DNA of 64,000 nt from Bog-257 sp963846715 (GCA_963846715.1 CAWJXA010000002.1:372001-436000); one strand, 5' to 3'; counted from the first letter of the stretch, positions 55,200 through 63,819 are shown. Translations and numbers: made by a program. The notes: generated by a model not told the origin, from the sequence alone.

Positions 55200-55410
55200 G
55201 GCAGCACCCTCCGGGTAGAGCCGCCCTTTAGGGCAGCGTCTCCGCGCTGTTTTCTTGCGGTAGAGCGAACCTTTAGGTTCGCGTCACCACAGATTTCCTG
55301 GCTCTGAGCCGGCTTCAGCCGGCGGCATATGTCGGGGCTGAAGCCCCTCGAATTTCTTTTTTCGCCGCCTGACGCGAACCTGAAGGCTCGCTCTACCAAC
55401 TCTTCCTGCT
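55200..55410. repeat. REP cluster between nuoH and nuoI
   Basis: Five elements in 211 bases: GTAGA + GCCGCCCTTTAGGGCAGC (55215-55237), GTAGA + GCGAACCTTTAGGTTCGC (55260-55282), GCCGGCTTCAGCCGGC (55308-55323), GGGGCTGAAGCCCC (55334-55347), and GCGAACCTGAAGGCTCGC + TCTAC (55374-55396). Two carry GTAG on the plus strand and one on the minus strand, as in RAYT-recognised REPs. Confidence 0.85.
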
Positions 55411-56691
55411 TCACTGGAGCACCCCCAGGATCGCTGACGACAGTTGCGGAATCAGGCCCCAGATCGCGGTCGCGATCAGAACGCCCAGACCAATCGGCAG
55501 TAATACCTTCCAGCCCACCTTCATGAGTTGGTCAAAGCGGTAGCGCGGAAACGTTCCGCGATACCAGATGTACAAGTACATGAAGAAGGCAACCTTGACG
55601 ACGAACCAGTAAATGTCTTGTATGCGGACTCGCACCGCCGGCACCAGCAGCAGCAGCCCCACGAATCCCAGCAGCGCAGCGAAAGTGCCGAGGCCAATCG
55701 TCTGAATGCGGAACTGCGGGATCTTCGGCATACGGATGGTACCCAGGAAGCATCCTGCGGCGAGAACGAAGAAGGTCAGCGCGGGAAGAAACGAGAACGC
55801 CATGTCCCAGGCCGTTCCGCCAAGCCAGTTCGGAAATGGCCGCATCCATCCGCCCAGCCACAGTGTCACCGCTATCGACGACACCGCAAGCATCGCCGAA
55901 TATTCCGCCAGGAAAAACAGCGACCAACGGAACCCGCTGTATTCGGTATGGAATCCGGCGACCAGCTCCGATTCTGCTTCCGGCAGATCGAAAGGCGCGC
56001 GGTTGGTCTCCGCGACCATGGCAATCGCGAACACTCCGAAGGCGAGGAACCCCAGCGGGAAAAACTTGAAGATGAACCAGGTATGTTGGGCAGCCTGCGA
56101 TTCAACAATGCCAATCATGCTCAGCGTACCCGTGCCCGTCTGAAGACTGGTCATGAGCACAGCCGAGACAATCGCCAGTCCCATGGCAATTTCGTACGAG
56201 ACCATCTGCGCACTAGAGCGCAGCGAGCCCATCAGCGGGTAATGTGAATTCGATGACCAGCCCGCCATGATGATGCCCAGCACGCCCAGCGACGACACAC
56301 CCAGCATGAACAGGACGCCGATGTTCATGTCGGTGACCGCATGGGTGCGGCCAAACGGCACCACCAGAAACGTTGTAAATGCGGTCATGGTCACCACGAC
56401 GGGTGCGCTCCAGAACACAAACTTGTCGGCGTCGTGGGGAATGATGTCTTCCTTGATCAGCAGCTTGAGGGCGTCGGCAAAAGGTTGCAGCAATCCGTGC
56501 GGGCCTACGCGCATAGGGCCTAAGCGAATCTGCATGTGGGCAAGAATCTTACGCTCCAGCCAGTTCATGCAGATGACCGACAGCGAGACACCGACAATGA
56601 CGAGGAGGATATAGACAGTGGCCCAAAACAGGTTGCCGGCTTCGCCGGGGGTCGTGCCCGAACTCAGATAGCCTTGGATGTACTCGATCAT
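55411..56691 (-). CDS. nuoH: NADH-quinone oxidoreductase subunit H
   Basis: 426 residues, about eight membrane helices. Family motifs LERKILAHMQIRLGPMRVGPHGLLQP and ETNRAPFDLPEAESELVAGFHTEYSG form the quinone-site region. The start overlaps the nuoD stop by one base (TAATG), so these two are coupled, unlike the other nuo genes here. Confidence 0.97.
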   Translation of the reverse strand: MIEYIQGYLSSGTTPGEAGNLFWATVYILLVIVGVSLSVICMNWLERKILAHMQIRLGPMRVGPHGLLQPFADALKLLIKEDIIPHDADKFVFWSAPVVVTMTAFTTFLVVPFGRTHAVTDMNIGVLFMLGVSSLGVLGIIMAGWSSNSHYPLMGSLRSSAQMVSYEIAMGLAIVSAVLMTSLQTGTGTLSMIGIVESQAAQHTWFIFKFFPLGFLAFGVFAIAMVAETNRAPFDLPEAESELVAGFHTEYSGFRWSLFFLAEYSAMLAVSSIAVTLWLGGWMRPFPNWLGGTAWDMAFSFLPALTFFVLAAGCFLGTIRMPKIPQFRIQTIGLGTFAALLGFVGLLLLVPAVRVRIQDIYWFVVKVAFFMYLYIWYRGTFPRYRFDQLMKVGWKVLLPIGLGVLIATAIWGLIPQLSSAILGVLQ

Positions 56692-57836
56692 TAGCGGTCC
56701 ACCTCACCGAGCACGATGTCGAGCGTGCCGATGACCGCCACCACATCGGCCACCAGCAGGCCACGCACCATCTTGTCGAGGGCTTGCAGATTGACGAACG
56801 ACGGAGGCCGCACGCGTATGCGATAGGGCTGCGTGGAAGCGTCGCTCACGATGAAATATCCCAGCTCGCCCTTAGGTGCTTCGATGGAGTGGTAAACCTC
56901 GCCCACCGGTGGCTTGATCACCTTTGGCACCTTGGCGATGATCGGCCCTTGCGGCAAACCATCTACCGCTTGACGAATGATGCGCACGGCCTGACGCATC
57001 TCCTCGATGCGGACCAGATACCGGTCATAAGTGTCGCCGTGCAGTCCAGTAGGAATATCAAAGTCGAAGTTCTTGTACGATTCGTACGGCTGGGCTTTCC
57101 GCAGGTCCCATTTCACGCCACTGGCGCGCAGCACCGGGCCGGTGACACCCAGCGCAATGCAGTCTTCCGGATTCAGAATGCCAACGCCCTTGGTGCGTTC
57201 CACCCAGATACGATTTGTCGTCAGCAGTTCTTCGTATTCGTCGAGCTTGGGAAGGAAGGCGTCGCAGAACTTCTTGCAATCCTGCTCAAAGCCTTCATAG
57301 GCTTCGTAGAGGCATCCGCCGATACGGAACGCGTGCGTCGTGAGGCGCGCGCCGCAATATTTCTCGAAGATCTTCAGGACTTCTTCGCGATCGCGGAAGC
57401 AATAGAACAGCGGTGTGATCGCGCCTATATCGAGCGCGTGCGTCCCCAGCCAAACCTGGTGGCTGGCAATGCGGCACAATTCAGTGAGGATGACGCGAAT
57501 GTATTGCGCGCGCGGCGGCGCTTCCACGCTCAGCAGCTTCTCGACCGCTTCACAGTAACCCAGCCCATTGGAGACCGCGGCGACATAATCCATGCGGTCG
57601 ACGTAGGGATTGAACATCGCGTAGGTGCGGTTTTCCGCAATCTTCTCGACTCCACGATGCAGGTATCCAATAACGCATTCAGTGCCCAGGACCTTCTCGC
57701 CATCCAGCTTCAGGATGACGCGCAACACGCCGTGCGTCGACGGGTGCTGGGGCCCCATGTTGAGGACCAGTTCCGTCGCGTCAAGGAAGGTTTCGTCCTT
57801 GGTATCGAGGTCAAGATAGTCGGTGCGATCGCTCAT
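56691..57836 (-). CDS. nuoD: NADH-quinone oxidoreductase subunit D
   Basis: 381 residues, slightly short of the common 390-420. LVLNMGPQHPSTHGVLRVIL, YVAAVSNGLGYC and the end of the family (RVRPPSFVNLQALDKMVRG, DIVLGEVDR) are all present. It forms the quinone-binding pocket with NuoB, which is not found next to it. Confidence 0.97.
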   Translation of the reverse strand: MSDRTDYLDLDTKDETFLDATELVLNMGPQHPSTHGVLRVILKLDGEKVLGTECVIGYLHRGVEKIAENRTYAMFNPYVDRMDYVAAVSNGLGYCEAVEKLLSVEAPPRAQYIRVILTELCRIASHQVWLGTHALDIGAITPLFYCFRDREEVLKIFEKYCGARLTTHAFRIGGCLYEAYEGFEQDCKKFCDAFLPKLDEYEELLTTNRIWVERTKGVGILNPEDCIALGVTGPVLRASGVKWDLRKAQPYESYKNFDFDIPTGLHGDTYDRYLVRIEEMRQAVRIIRQAVDGLPQGPIIAKVPKVIKPPVGEVYHSIEAPKGELGYFIVSDASTQPYRIRVRPPSFVNLQALDKMVRGLLVADVVAVIGTLDIVLGEVDR

Positions 57837-57845
57837 TGTCGTCGT

Positions 57846-58069
57846 TTCGCTCTTCGCTCTTCGCTCTTCGCCAGACCTGGTAGAGCCAGCCTTCAGGCTG
57901 GCGTTACCGGCATGCTTCTTACTTTCAAGCCGGCTTCAGCCGCCGGCACAAACCGGGGCTAAAGCCCCTCAACTTTGTTGTTCATCCTCGACGCTGGCCT
58001 GAAGGGCCAGCTCTACCAATCCTGCTTTTGTCGGCCCTCAACACCGTCCGAAAGGCCTGCTCTACCTTT
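57846..58069. repeat. 7-bp array and REP cluster between nuoC and nuoD
   Basis: CGCTCTT units in tandem (57849-57873) begin ten bases before the nuoD start. Then GTAGA + GCCAGCCTTCAGGCTGGC (57880-57902), GCCGGCTTCAGCCG (about 57929), GGGGCTAAAGCCCC (57955-57968), GCTGGCCTGAAGGGCCAGC + TCTAC (57993-58016) and a degraded copy ending GCTCTACC (about 58047). Confidence 0.85.
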
Positions 58070-58867
58070 TCACTGTCCACTTTCAATCCCTAAATTGATC
58101 TTCACCCACTCCTGGTCCTGCTGCAGAATCGGGTAATCCTTGCGCAAAGGGTGCCCCTTCCATCCGTCGGGTAGCAGAATGCGCTTCAGGTCGGGATGCC
58201 CGTCGAACTCGATGCCGAACATGTCGAAAACTTCGCGCTCCAGCCAGTTCGCCGTCTCCCAGATTTCCACAGCGGTGCGCAGGCGTTCGCCTTCTTTGAT
58301 CTGTGTCTTGATCCGCACGCGCTCGTTGTAGTGAAACGAATACAGGATGTAAACGATGTCGAACTGCGCCTCGCGCTTGGGATAGTGAACGGCGGTGATG
58401 TCCACACAGTAGTCGAAGAGCTCATCCTGCCGCATGCGCAACAGGATCTCGTAAATGAGGGAGCTGTCCACGACCAGGTACTTCTGCCCGAGGTAGGTGC
58501 TGGCCTCTTTGATCCCGGAGCCATACTGGCTGCGAAGACGCATGACCAGGTCCGACTCCCAGGGCTCTGGCTTGGGCCCTTCGGGTTTAGGCGCGGGCTT
58601 CGCGGCAGCAGGAGCAGCAGGTTTCGCGGCAGCGGGAGCAGCGGCTTGTCGCCGGTCGAGGAGCGGCTGCCTTTGCCGGCTCAGCTGGTTTCGCAGCGGG
58701 TGTCTCGGTGTTAGCGGTAGGCGCGGACGGCGTCGCAGCAGACGTTGGTGATGCTTCGGCAGACGCTTTGCCGCCGGTCCTGCTCCGCCTGCGGGCGCTG
58801 CGGGCGCACTCGCCGGGGAGGCTGGTTCAGGAGAGACGGGGTCGGTTCCTTTGGTTTCGTCAGACAT
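58070..58867 (-). CDS. nuoC: NADH-quinone oxidoreductase subunit C with Ala/Pro-rich extension
   Basis: 265 residues. The last 165 are a normal NuoC (YLVVDSSLIYEILLRMRQDE, VYILYSFHYNERVRIK, FDMFGIEFDGHPDLKRILLPDGW, HPLRKDYP). The first 95 are an Ala/Pro/Lys-rich linker. Within it, residues about 33-75 turn into an Arg/Gln/Leu-rich stretch (HHQRLLRRRPRLPLTPRH) that looks out of frame between two compensating indels (58642-58768); the original was probably Ala/Pro-rich throughout. NuoC docks beside NuoD on the quinone side. Confidence 0.9.
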   Translation of the reverse strand: MSDETKGTDPVSPEPASPASAPAAPAGGAGPAAKRLPKHHQRLLRRRPRLPLTPRHPLRNQLSRQRQPLLDRRQAAAPAAAKPAAPAAAKPAPKPEGPKPEPWESDLVMRLRSQYGSGIKEASTYLGQKYLVVDSSLIYEILLRMRQDELFDYCVDITAVHYPKREAQFDIVYILYSFHYNERVRIKTQIKEGERLRTAVEIWETANWLEREVFDMFGIEFDGHPDLKRILLPDGWKGHPLRKDYPILQQDQEWVKINLGIESGQ

Positions 58868-59082
58868 TTCTAATGGTCTCGATCTACCCTTCGCTGTTTT
58901 CAGCGACCTTTACTTGTAACAGCTTCCGGGTGTCATTCTCTTGTGCGAGGCTCACGTCGCACTGTGATACCGGTCACATTTGTTCCGCAAAACCGCAAAC
59001 CGGCTTCAATTAGGGCGGACTGTAATCCATGAAAACCCTTCGCTCGCACACCCGGCGCCTCTCTCGCCCATTCAATGCCTTG

Positions 59083-59115
59083 CTCGGGTAGTGCGGCGCT
59101 TCAGCGCCGCGTTAA
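59083..59115 (+). repeat. REP flanking the RAYT gene, left
   Basis: CTCGGGTAGTGCGGCGCTTC then AGCGCCGCGTTAA: a GTAG tetranucleotide followed by a stem of GCGGCGCT and AGCGCCGC. An inverted copy with two mismatches in 33 bases lies at 59621-59653, so the pair brackets the transposase gene. Confidence 0.85.
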
Positions 59116-59579
59116 CACTACGTCTTGATTCTCAGGCTTTAGCCTCTCGGGTACTTCGTCCAGACGCCACGACGTCCTGGCGGACGAATAGGCGTATTCC
59201 CTCGCCGTTCTTACCAGGGCCTCGCCGCACTGGATTGTCGTGAATATATGCCCGCATTCGCTCGTACTCCGTCGATATCCCGTACCCGGTGTTCGTAATA
59301 GTTGGGCTGCCACGCTGCTTTCAATTTCAACCCCGCCTTCCCCATCGCGAACAAAAAACCGCCTTTCATCAGTTGTACAGCCTGGCCAACCGCGTGATCG
59401 TCATCCACGGACAACAGCAGGTGAATGTGATTTGGCATGACGACAAATTCGTGGAGCAGAAATTCACCGGCATCGCGATATCGAAAGATCGTCGCGACCA
59501 GGAGATCAGCCGTTTCCGTTCTTTGGAACAGATTCTGGTGCATGTAGGCAGACGCGGTGATGAAATAAGTCTTGGTCAT
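59101..59579 (-). mobile_element. REP-associated tyrosine transposase (RAYT), frameshifted
   Basis: The first frame reads MTKTYFITASAYMHQNLFQR, FVVMPNHIHLLLSV and QPNYYEHRVRDID, the HUH/Y1 transposase of RAYT type: HIHLL holds the metal-binding His pair and a Tyr follows in the YYEHR region. Two single extra bases, near 59269 and 59218, break it; repaired, it continues EYERMRAYIHDNPVRRGLVR and ends PENQDVVLTRR at 59101, about 159 residues. The last codons overlap the left REP. It lies between nuoA and nuoC, where nuoB usually is. Confidence 0.85.
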
Positions 59580-59586
59580 AAGTACC

Positions 59587-59653
59587 GCGGGGCTAAAGCC
59601 CGATTCTCTCCAACCATCCGTTTACGCGGCGCTAAAGCGCCGCACTACCCGAG
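59587..59653 (-). repeat. REPs flanking the RAYT gene, right
   Basis: A GGGGCTAAAGCCC stem at about 59589-59601, then 59621-59653 with the stem GCGGCGCTAAAGCGCCGC and CTAC (the complement of GTAG) outside it. Inverted partner of the element at 59083-59115. Confidence 0.85.
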
Positions 59654-59797
59654 CGTCGACATGCAGGGCGAAACAAGTAAATGTTCACAAACCCGCATTC
59701 CGGCGCGGGTCGTTTTGCCACACCTAAAAACAAAATCCCCATCCGCATCCGTTGATGCGAATGGGGCCGGGTCTTCTTGCCCTGCACGCCATTGCGG

Positions 59798-60178
59798 CTA
59801 CACCCACTCCAGCGCGCCCTTCTTCCATATCCAGATGTATCCCACGATCAGGATGCCAAGAAAAATCAGCATCTCCAGCAGGCCAAACAAACCCAGCAGC
59901 TTGAACTGCACCGCCCAGGGAAACAAGAAGATGGTCTCCACGTCGAAGACCACAAACAGGATGGCGACGATATAAAAACGAATCGTGTAGCGGCCACGCG
60001 CGCTGTCGAATGGCGTGATGCCGCACTCATACGGCATCAGCTTGGTTTTGAACGGATTACGCGGTCGCACGATATAAAACAGCGCCAGCGTTCCGGCCGC
60101 CACCAGAAACGCCAGGAAGGCGAAGATGAACATCGGTACATAGTTCTGCGGCATAAAGTGCTGTCTCGCTGATCGCAC
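59798..60178 (-). CDS. nuoA: NADH-quinone oxidoreductase subunit A
   Basis: 126 residues with three membrane helices; NPFKTKLMPYECGITPFDSARGRYTIRFYIVAILFVVFDVETIFLFPWAV is the family's core (shown by position 30-80), with the ECG Cys and DVE acids. First gene of the nuo series; about 930 bases holding the RAYT unit separate it from nuoC and no nuoB is found in them. Confidence 0.96.
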   Translation of the reverse strand: MRSARQHFMPQNYVPMFIFAFLAFLVAAGTLALFYIVRPRNPFKTKLMPYECGITPFDSARGRYTIRFYIVAILFVVFDVETIFLFPWAVQFKLLGLFGLLEMLIFLGILIVGYIWIWKKGALEWV

Positions 60179-60235
60179 CGTGGCGCGATACGGATATGAA
60201 CGAACGCGCCACTATACCGCCTCGCGATGCCGGAT

Positions 60236-60436
60236 TCAATGACATGCGTCACAAAAGCCGCTTTTCGCGGTTCGCTCTTCGCCGAGCTGCCAGCTATCGG
60301 CCTTCAGCCCGGAAGGAGAAATATGGCGATCGATGATCTCGTGGGGCTCTTTGACTGCACGGTCGAACTGTTCGTCGCTCATTTCCTTCGACCGTTCAAG
60401 CGCGGACCTGGTGAAATCGGAGATCAGTGACTCCAT
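60236..60436 (-). CDS. Possible small protein (66 residues), unrecognised
   Basis: MESLISDFTRSALERSKEMS, then DEQFDRAVKEPHEIIDRHIS: the first 40 residues look protein-like and helical, while the remainder runs through a 7-bp-step TTCGC array (60258-60284) and is probably read-through. It lies between the HEAT-like gene and nuoA on the same strand. No strong ribosome-binding site. Could be spurious. Confidence 0.3.
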   Translation of the reverse strand: MESLISDFTRSALERSKEMSDEQFDRAVKEPHEIIDRHISPSGLKADSWQLGEERTAKSGFCDACH

Positions 60437-60528
60437 TGCCGTTTTCGGTGAATGTGGTCATTGGCAAGCCTTTCGTTTTTCGTTGCATTTCACCGGCGTG
60501 ACGCGACCGGGCATCCGACTATTCTTCA

Positions 60529-61788
60529 CTATTGAACAAGCTTCCGGGTTTCCGTATAGGAGTCGTAACGGCATTCTTCCCTCATCCAATCGGGAAGGCA
60601 GCCAAGCGCAATTAGCTCCTCTGCCAGCCCGCAACGGCACAACGAACATGGTCCATTTTCATATAGCAGCAGAAGGGATCGCTCAGCTTCACGCTGATGG
60701 TGCGCACTAGCCATATGTCGAACCCCGATTTCAATGGAATGCAGGTCGTCGACCTGCATCGGCTCAGCTATGCGCGCCTCCATGAGTTGAAAGTCCCCCG
60801 GTTTGTAATTGTTTACCAGAAGCTCCACCCCATCCCCATGCCTTCCGGGCGAGTCCAGAAGGCGAAGTCCTAGATCTCTAATTGCAAGATTTGTCAGTTG
60901 TGATAGCACCCTCACAGAGAAGGGCGCAAGCCGAACGTTGTTGCTCTCCGCAAGCTCAAGTAGCCGAGGAATAAGGCCGGGAAATCGTTGAAACCAAAAA
61001 ATACGAAGGTACGCCAGCAGTCGTGAGTCATCCCTTTCCGAGATCAAATCGGAGGCGGCTACATCAAGCTCCTCCGCAGTCGCGGTTCTGCCCCAACCCG
61101 GATACAACATGGTTCCAGGTTTCTCTGCAATCATTTCCTTGAGGGCCGCGTAGTCGAGTCGCTTCTGATTTTTGCGAGGCTCGAACCTACTCTCATACAA
61201 ACGCCTTCTTTCAAGCATCTGCGCGAGGCGCGGCCACTCCCGCTCCGCCCGCCGAATGGCATCGTTCGCCGCTTCCAGGCCATCGCGATCCTGAAGTGCC
61301 GTGACCAGGGAACCCACCTGCCACAGGTTGTCCTCGCGCAAGGTAGATAGAGAGTTTTCAGCGGCGATGACAAGAGCAGGTAAACCGTCCAATTTAATCA
61401 GGTCCTCGTAATAAATGGGTTCCTGTTCGAATCGCGCATCGGCAACCGCACGATACATCGCCTGTTTTATCTCGTCGTCGCCCTTTTCTGCAAAGTTCCG
61501 GGCCAATTCGATCGTTTGTCCCAAGTCGAACTTCTCCGGATCCCTGGGCGGCGTGCTAAGCGCCTCTAAAAGTCCGCTTCGGAAAAAGTCCTGATCACCA
61601 ATGCCATCAATCAGATCCAGTAAGTAGATTCCACGATCGCTTTCGCACTGCGCGTCATAGGTAAGATCGTGCGTGCAGGCGTAGAGCACTGCTTCGCGAT
61701 AAGGTGCAGGATCGTGTGTGCGTAGGTGCAGCACAGCCCGGCCAAGGCCCTTTTGCAGCCATTGATTGAATTCCACGAGGTTCACCAT
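60529..61788 (-). CDS. HEAT-like helical protein of unknown function
   Basis: 419 residues from the Met at 61788 (an upstream Met at 61833 is possible). The sequence is helical throughout with repeated Leu/Ala patterns like HEAT repeats (about 240-360: LLAYLRIFWFQRFPGLIPRL, LAIRDLGLRLL). The C-terminus ends CSLCRCGLAEELIALG, then LPDWMREECRYDSYTETR, a Cys-rich cap found in some HEAT-domain proteins. No enzyme motif is visible. It is monocistronic, upstream of nuoA and divergent from lysS. Confidence 0.7.
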   Translation of the reverse strand: MVNLVEFNQWLQKGLGRAVLHLRTHDPAPYREAVLYACTHDLTYDAQCESDRGIYLLDLIDGIGDQDFFRSGLLEALSTPPRDPEKFDLGQTIELARNFAEKGDDEIKQAMYRAVADARFEQEPIYYEDLIKLDGLPALVIAAENSLSTLREDNLWQVGSLVTALQDRDGLEAANDAIRRAEREWPRLAQMLERRRLYESRFEPRKNQKRLDYAALKEMIAEKPGTMLYPGWGRTATAEELDVAASDLISERDDSRLLAYLRIFWFQRFPGLIPRLLELAESNNVRLAPFSVRVLSQLTNLAIRDLGLRLLDSPGRHGDGVELLVNNYKPGDFQLMEARIAEPMQVDDLHSIEIGVRHMASAHHQREAERSLLLLYENGPCSLCRCGLAEELIALGCLPDWMREECRYDSYTETRKLVQ

Positions 61789-62010
61789 GAATCTCTGCTT
61801 TAGTGAGTTACTGGATCGCCGAAAAAGCGGCATGAACCCTTCACGCAGGTGTTGCCTTGGAAGGATTAATCGACTCGGGGATTATGGGTAAGTGACGGAA
61901 CTACAGAATACCGTGGCTGGTGGCCCCCGACAAGCCGAATCTGCATTACACATCTATAATCGAGCTTCTCCACTCTCCGGCCTGCGTGTACCGGGGTCGC
62001 TAGGAATACC

Positions 62011-63582
62011 GTGGCACTTGACCAGAAAATCTACGACCTCCGCAAAGCAAAACTCCAACAGATTGAAGCGCTGGGGCAGCAGGCTTACCCCTATCGATAC
62101 GAAACCACTCACACCGTTCCTCAGATTCTCGACGAGTACTCACCCAAGACCGGGCCCGAGCTCGAATCTCCACGAGTAAACGTCCGCGTTGCGGGGCGCC
62201 TCATGTCGATTCGCGTGCAGGGGAAGGCTGGCTTTGCACACTTGCAGCAAGGCGGCCAGCGATTGCAGATTTACGTCCGCCTCGACAACGTCGGCGAGAA
62301 GGGATTCCAGCTTTACAAGCTGCTCGACCTTGGCGACTACATTGGCGTAAAAGGCTATCTCTTCCGTACGCGCACCAATGAGCTGACCGTGCATGTCGAG
62401 GAGATCACGTTCCTGGTAAAGGACCTGCTTCCTTTGCCTGAGAAGTGGCATGGTCTGCAGGACGTCGAGACCCGCTATCGCCGCCGCTACGTGGATCTGA
62501 CGATGAACCCTCACGTGCGCGAGGTCTTCCTGAAACGCGCCAAGGTCGTGCAGTCGATGCGGCGCTTCCTCGACAGCAACGGGTTTGTCGAAGTCGAGAC
62601 GCCAATGATGCATCCCATTGCCGGCGGTGCCGTGGCCAAGCCGTTCATCACCCACCACAACACGTTGGATGTCGACCTGTATTTACGTATCGCGCCCGAA
62701 CTCTACCTGAAGCGGCTGGTCGTGGGTGGCATGGACCGCGTCTACGAGATCAATCGCAACTTTCGCAACGAAGGCATCTCGACCCAGCACAACCCTGAGT
62801 TCACTATGCTGGAGTTCTACATGGCCTACGCCGACTACCGCGACATGATGGACTTCACTGCGCGAATGCTGGCGCAGGTGGCACAAGACGTTAACGGGAC
62901 GACGATCGCGCACTTCAACGGACATGAGATTGACTTCGGCAATTTTCAGCGGCTTTCGATGCGCGAAGCCATCATCAAGTTCTGGCCGGAGAATGCCGGA
63001 GAAAAGCCGGAGATGAGCGACTTCTCCAGCGCTGAGCAGATCGCCGCCATGGTCCACCGCTACAATGCCGCCAATTCTCACATCCCTTACGATCCGGTTG
63101 CGCCCGATGGCAAGACTATTGCCGATATCTTCGAGTTCGTGGCGGAGCCGCACCTCGTTCAGCCGACGTTTATCTACGACTTCCCTCTCGCGATTTCGCC
63201 TCTTTCGAAGAACAAGCGCGAGCCTGAGGAGAATGCCGAGTGGGTCGAGCGTTTTGAAATCTTCGTTGGCGGACTTGAGATCGGCAACGCCTTCAGTGAA
63301 CTGAACGATCCCGACGAGCAGCGCCGTCGATTTGAGGGACAACTCAGTGAGCGCGCGCGCGGCGACGAAGAAGCCCACCAAATGGACGAGGACTACATTC
63401 GAGCGCTCTCGTATGGATTGCCACCCACCGCCGGCGAAGGCGTCGGCATCGATCGCCTGACTATGTTGCTGACCGATTCGCGCTCCATTCGCGATGTGAT
63501 TCTTTTTCCGCTGCTCCGCCCCCTGAAGCGCGAGGAAGAAGAGGAGCTCGAGAATACGGAAGAAAAGGCGGCGAAAAGCTGA
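62011..63582 (+). CDS. lysS: Lysyl-tRNA synthetase, class II
   Basis: 523 residues from a GTG with AGGAA upstream. OB-fold anticodon-binding domain (about 55-160), then the class II core: motif 1 around FVEVETPMMHPIAGGA, motif 2 FRNEGISTQHNPEFTMLEFY, motif 3 GEGVGIDRLTMLLTDS. Charges tRNA-Lys with lysine. Complete, slightly longer than the 500-residue norm owing to an acidic C-terminus (EEEEELENTEEKAAKS). Confidence 0.97.
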   Translation: MALDQKIYDLRKAKLQQIEALGQQAYPYRYETTHTVPQILDEYSPKTGPELESPRVNVRVAGRLMSIRVQGKAGFAHLQQGGQRLQIYVRLDNVGEKGFQLYKLLDLGDYIGVKGYLFRTRTNELTVHVEEITFLVKDLLPLPEKWHGLQDVETRYRRRYVDLTMNPHVREVFLKRAKVVQSMRRFLDSNGFVEVETPMMHPIAGGAVAKPFITHHNTLDVDLYLRIAPELYLKRLVVGGMDRVYEINRNFRNEGISTQHNPEFTMLEFYMAYADYRDMMDFTARMLAQVAQDVNGTTIAHFNGHEIDFGNFQRLSMREAIIKFWPENAGEKPEMSDFSSAEQIAAMVHRYNAANSHIPYDPVAPDGKTIADIFEFVAEPHLVQPTFIYDFPLAISPLSKNKREPEENAEWVERFEIFVGGLEIGNAFSELNDPDEQRRRFEGQLSERARGDEEAHQMDEDYIRALSYGLPPTAGEGVGIDRLTMLLTDSRSIRDVILFPLLRPLKREEEEELENTEEKAAKS

Positions 63583-63819
63583 TCGGGAATTCTGGCGTGG
63601 GTACGATTATTTTCAGACTCGCTGAGGTCGCCGACCTCTCCGGCCTAAGCAAGGTAATTTACCCAGGCGGGACTACCAGTACCAATCGGACACATTTATT
63701 GAGGACCGCTATAGAAATCACATGACCCTCCAGGCGCGCCGCAGAACGTGCTCATAAAAATGCCCCTCTTTCGAGGGGCGTAAGTTAGGAGAAGAGGGAT
63801 CGACACTTTCAGATAAACT
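63583..63819. other. Intergenic region lysS / sigma-factor gene
   Basis: 237 bases between the convergent lysS and sigma-factor genes. Apart from the terminator at 63755-63779 and a short GAGGTCGCCGACCTC palindrome near 63624, nothing is recognised. Confidence 0.4.
63755..63779 (-). terminator. Rho-independent terminator of the sigma-factor gene
   Basis: On the minus strand GCCCCTC, loop GAAA, GAGGGGC, then ATTTTTA: a perfect 7-bp GC stem followed by a T-run. It lies 41 bases after the stop codon of the minus-strand sigma-factor gene. Confidence 0.85.

Noticed and set aside
56784..57962. 392-codon plus-strand frame opposite nuoD
   Set aside because: Antisense shadow; nuoD is certain.
58868..59082. 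Hidden or frameshifted nuoB between the RAYT unit and nuoC
   Set aside because: All six frames were scanned by eye for the NuoB Cys motifs (CC..E, GTxxxK) and none was found; the gap is also too short.
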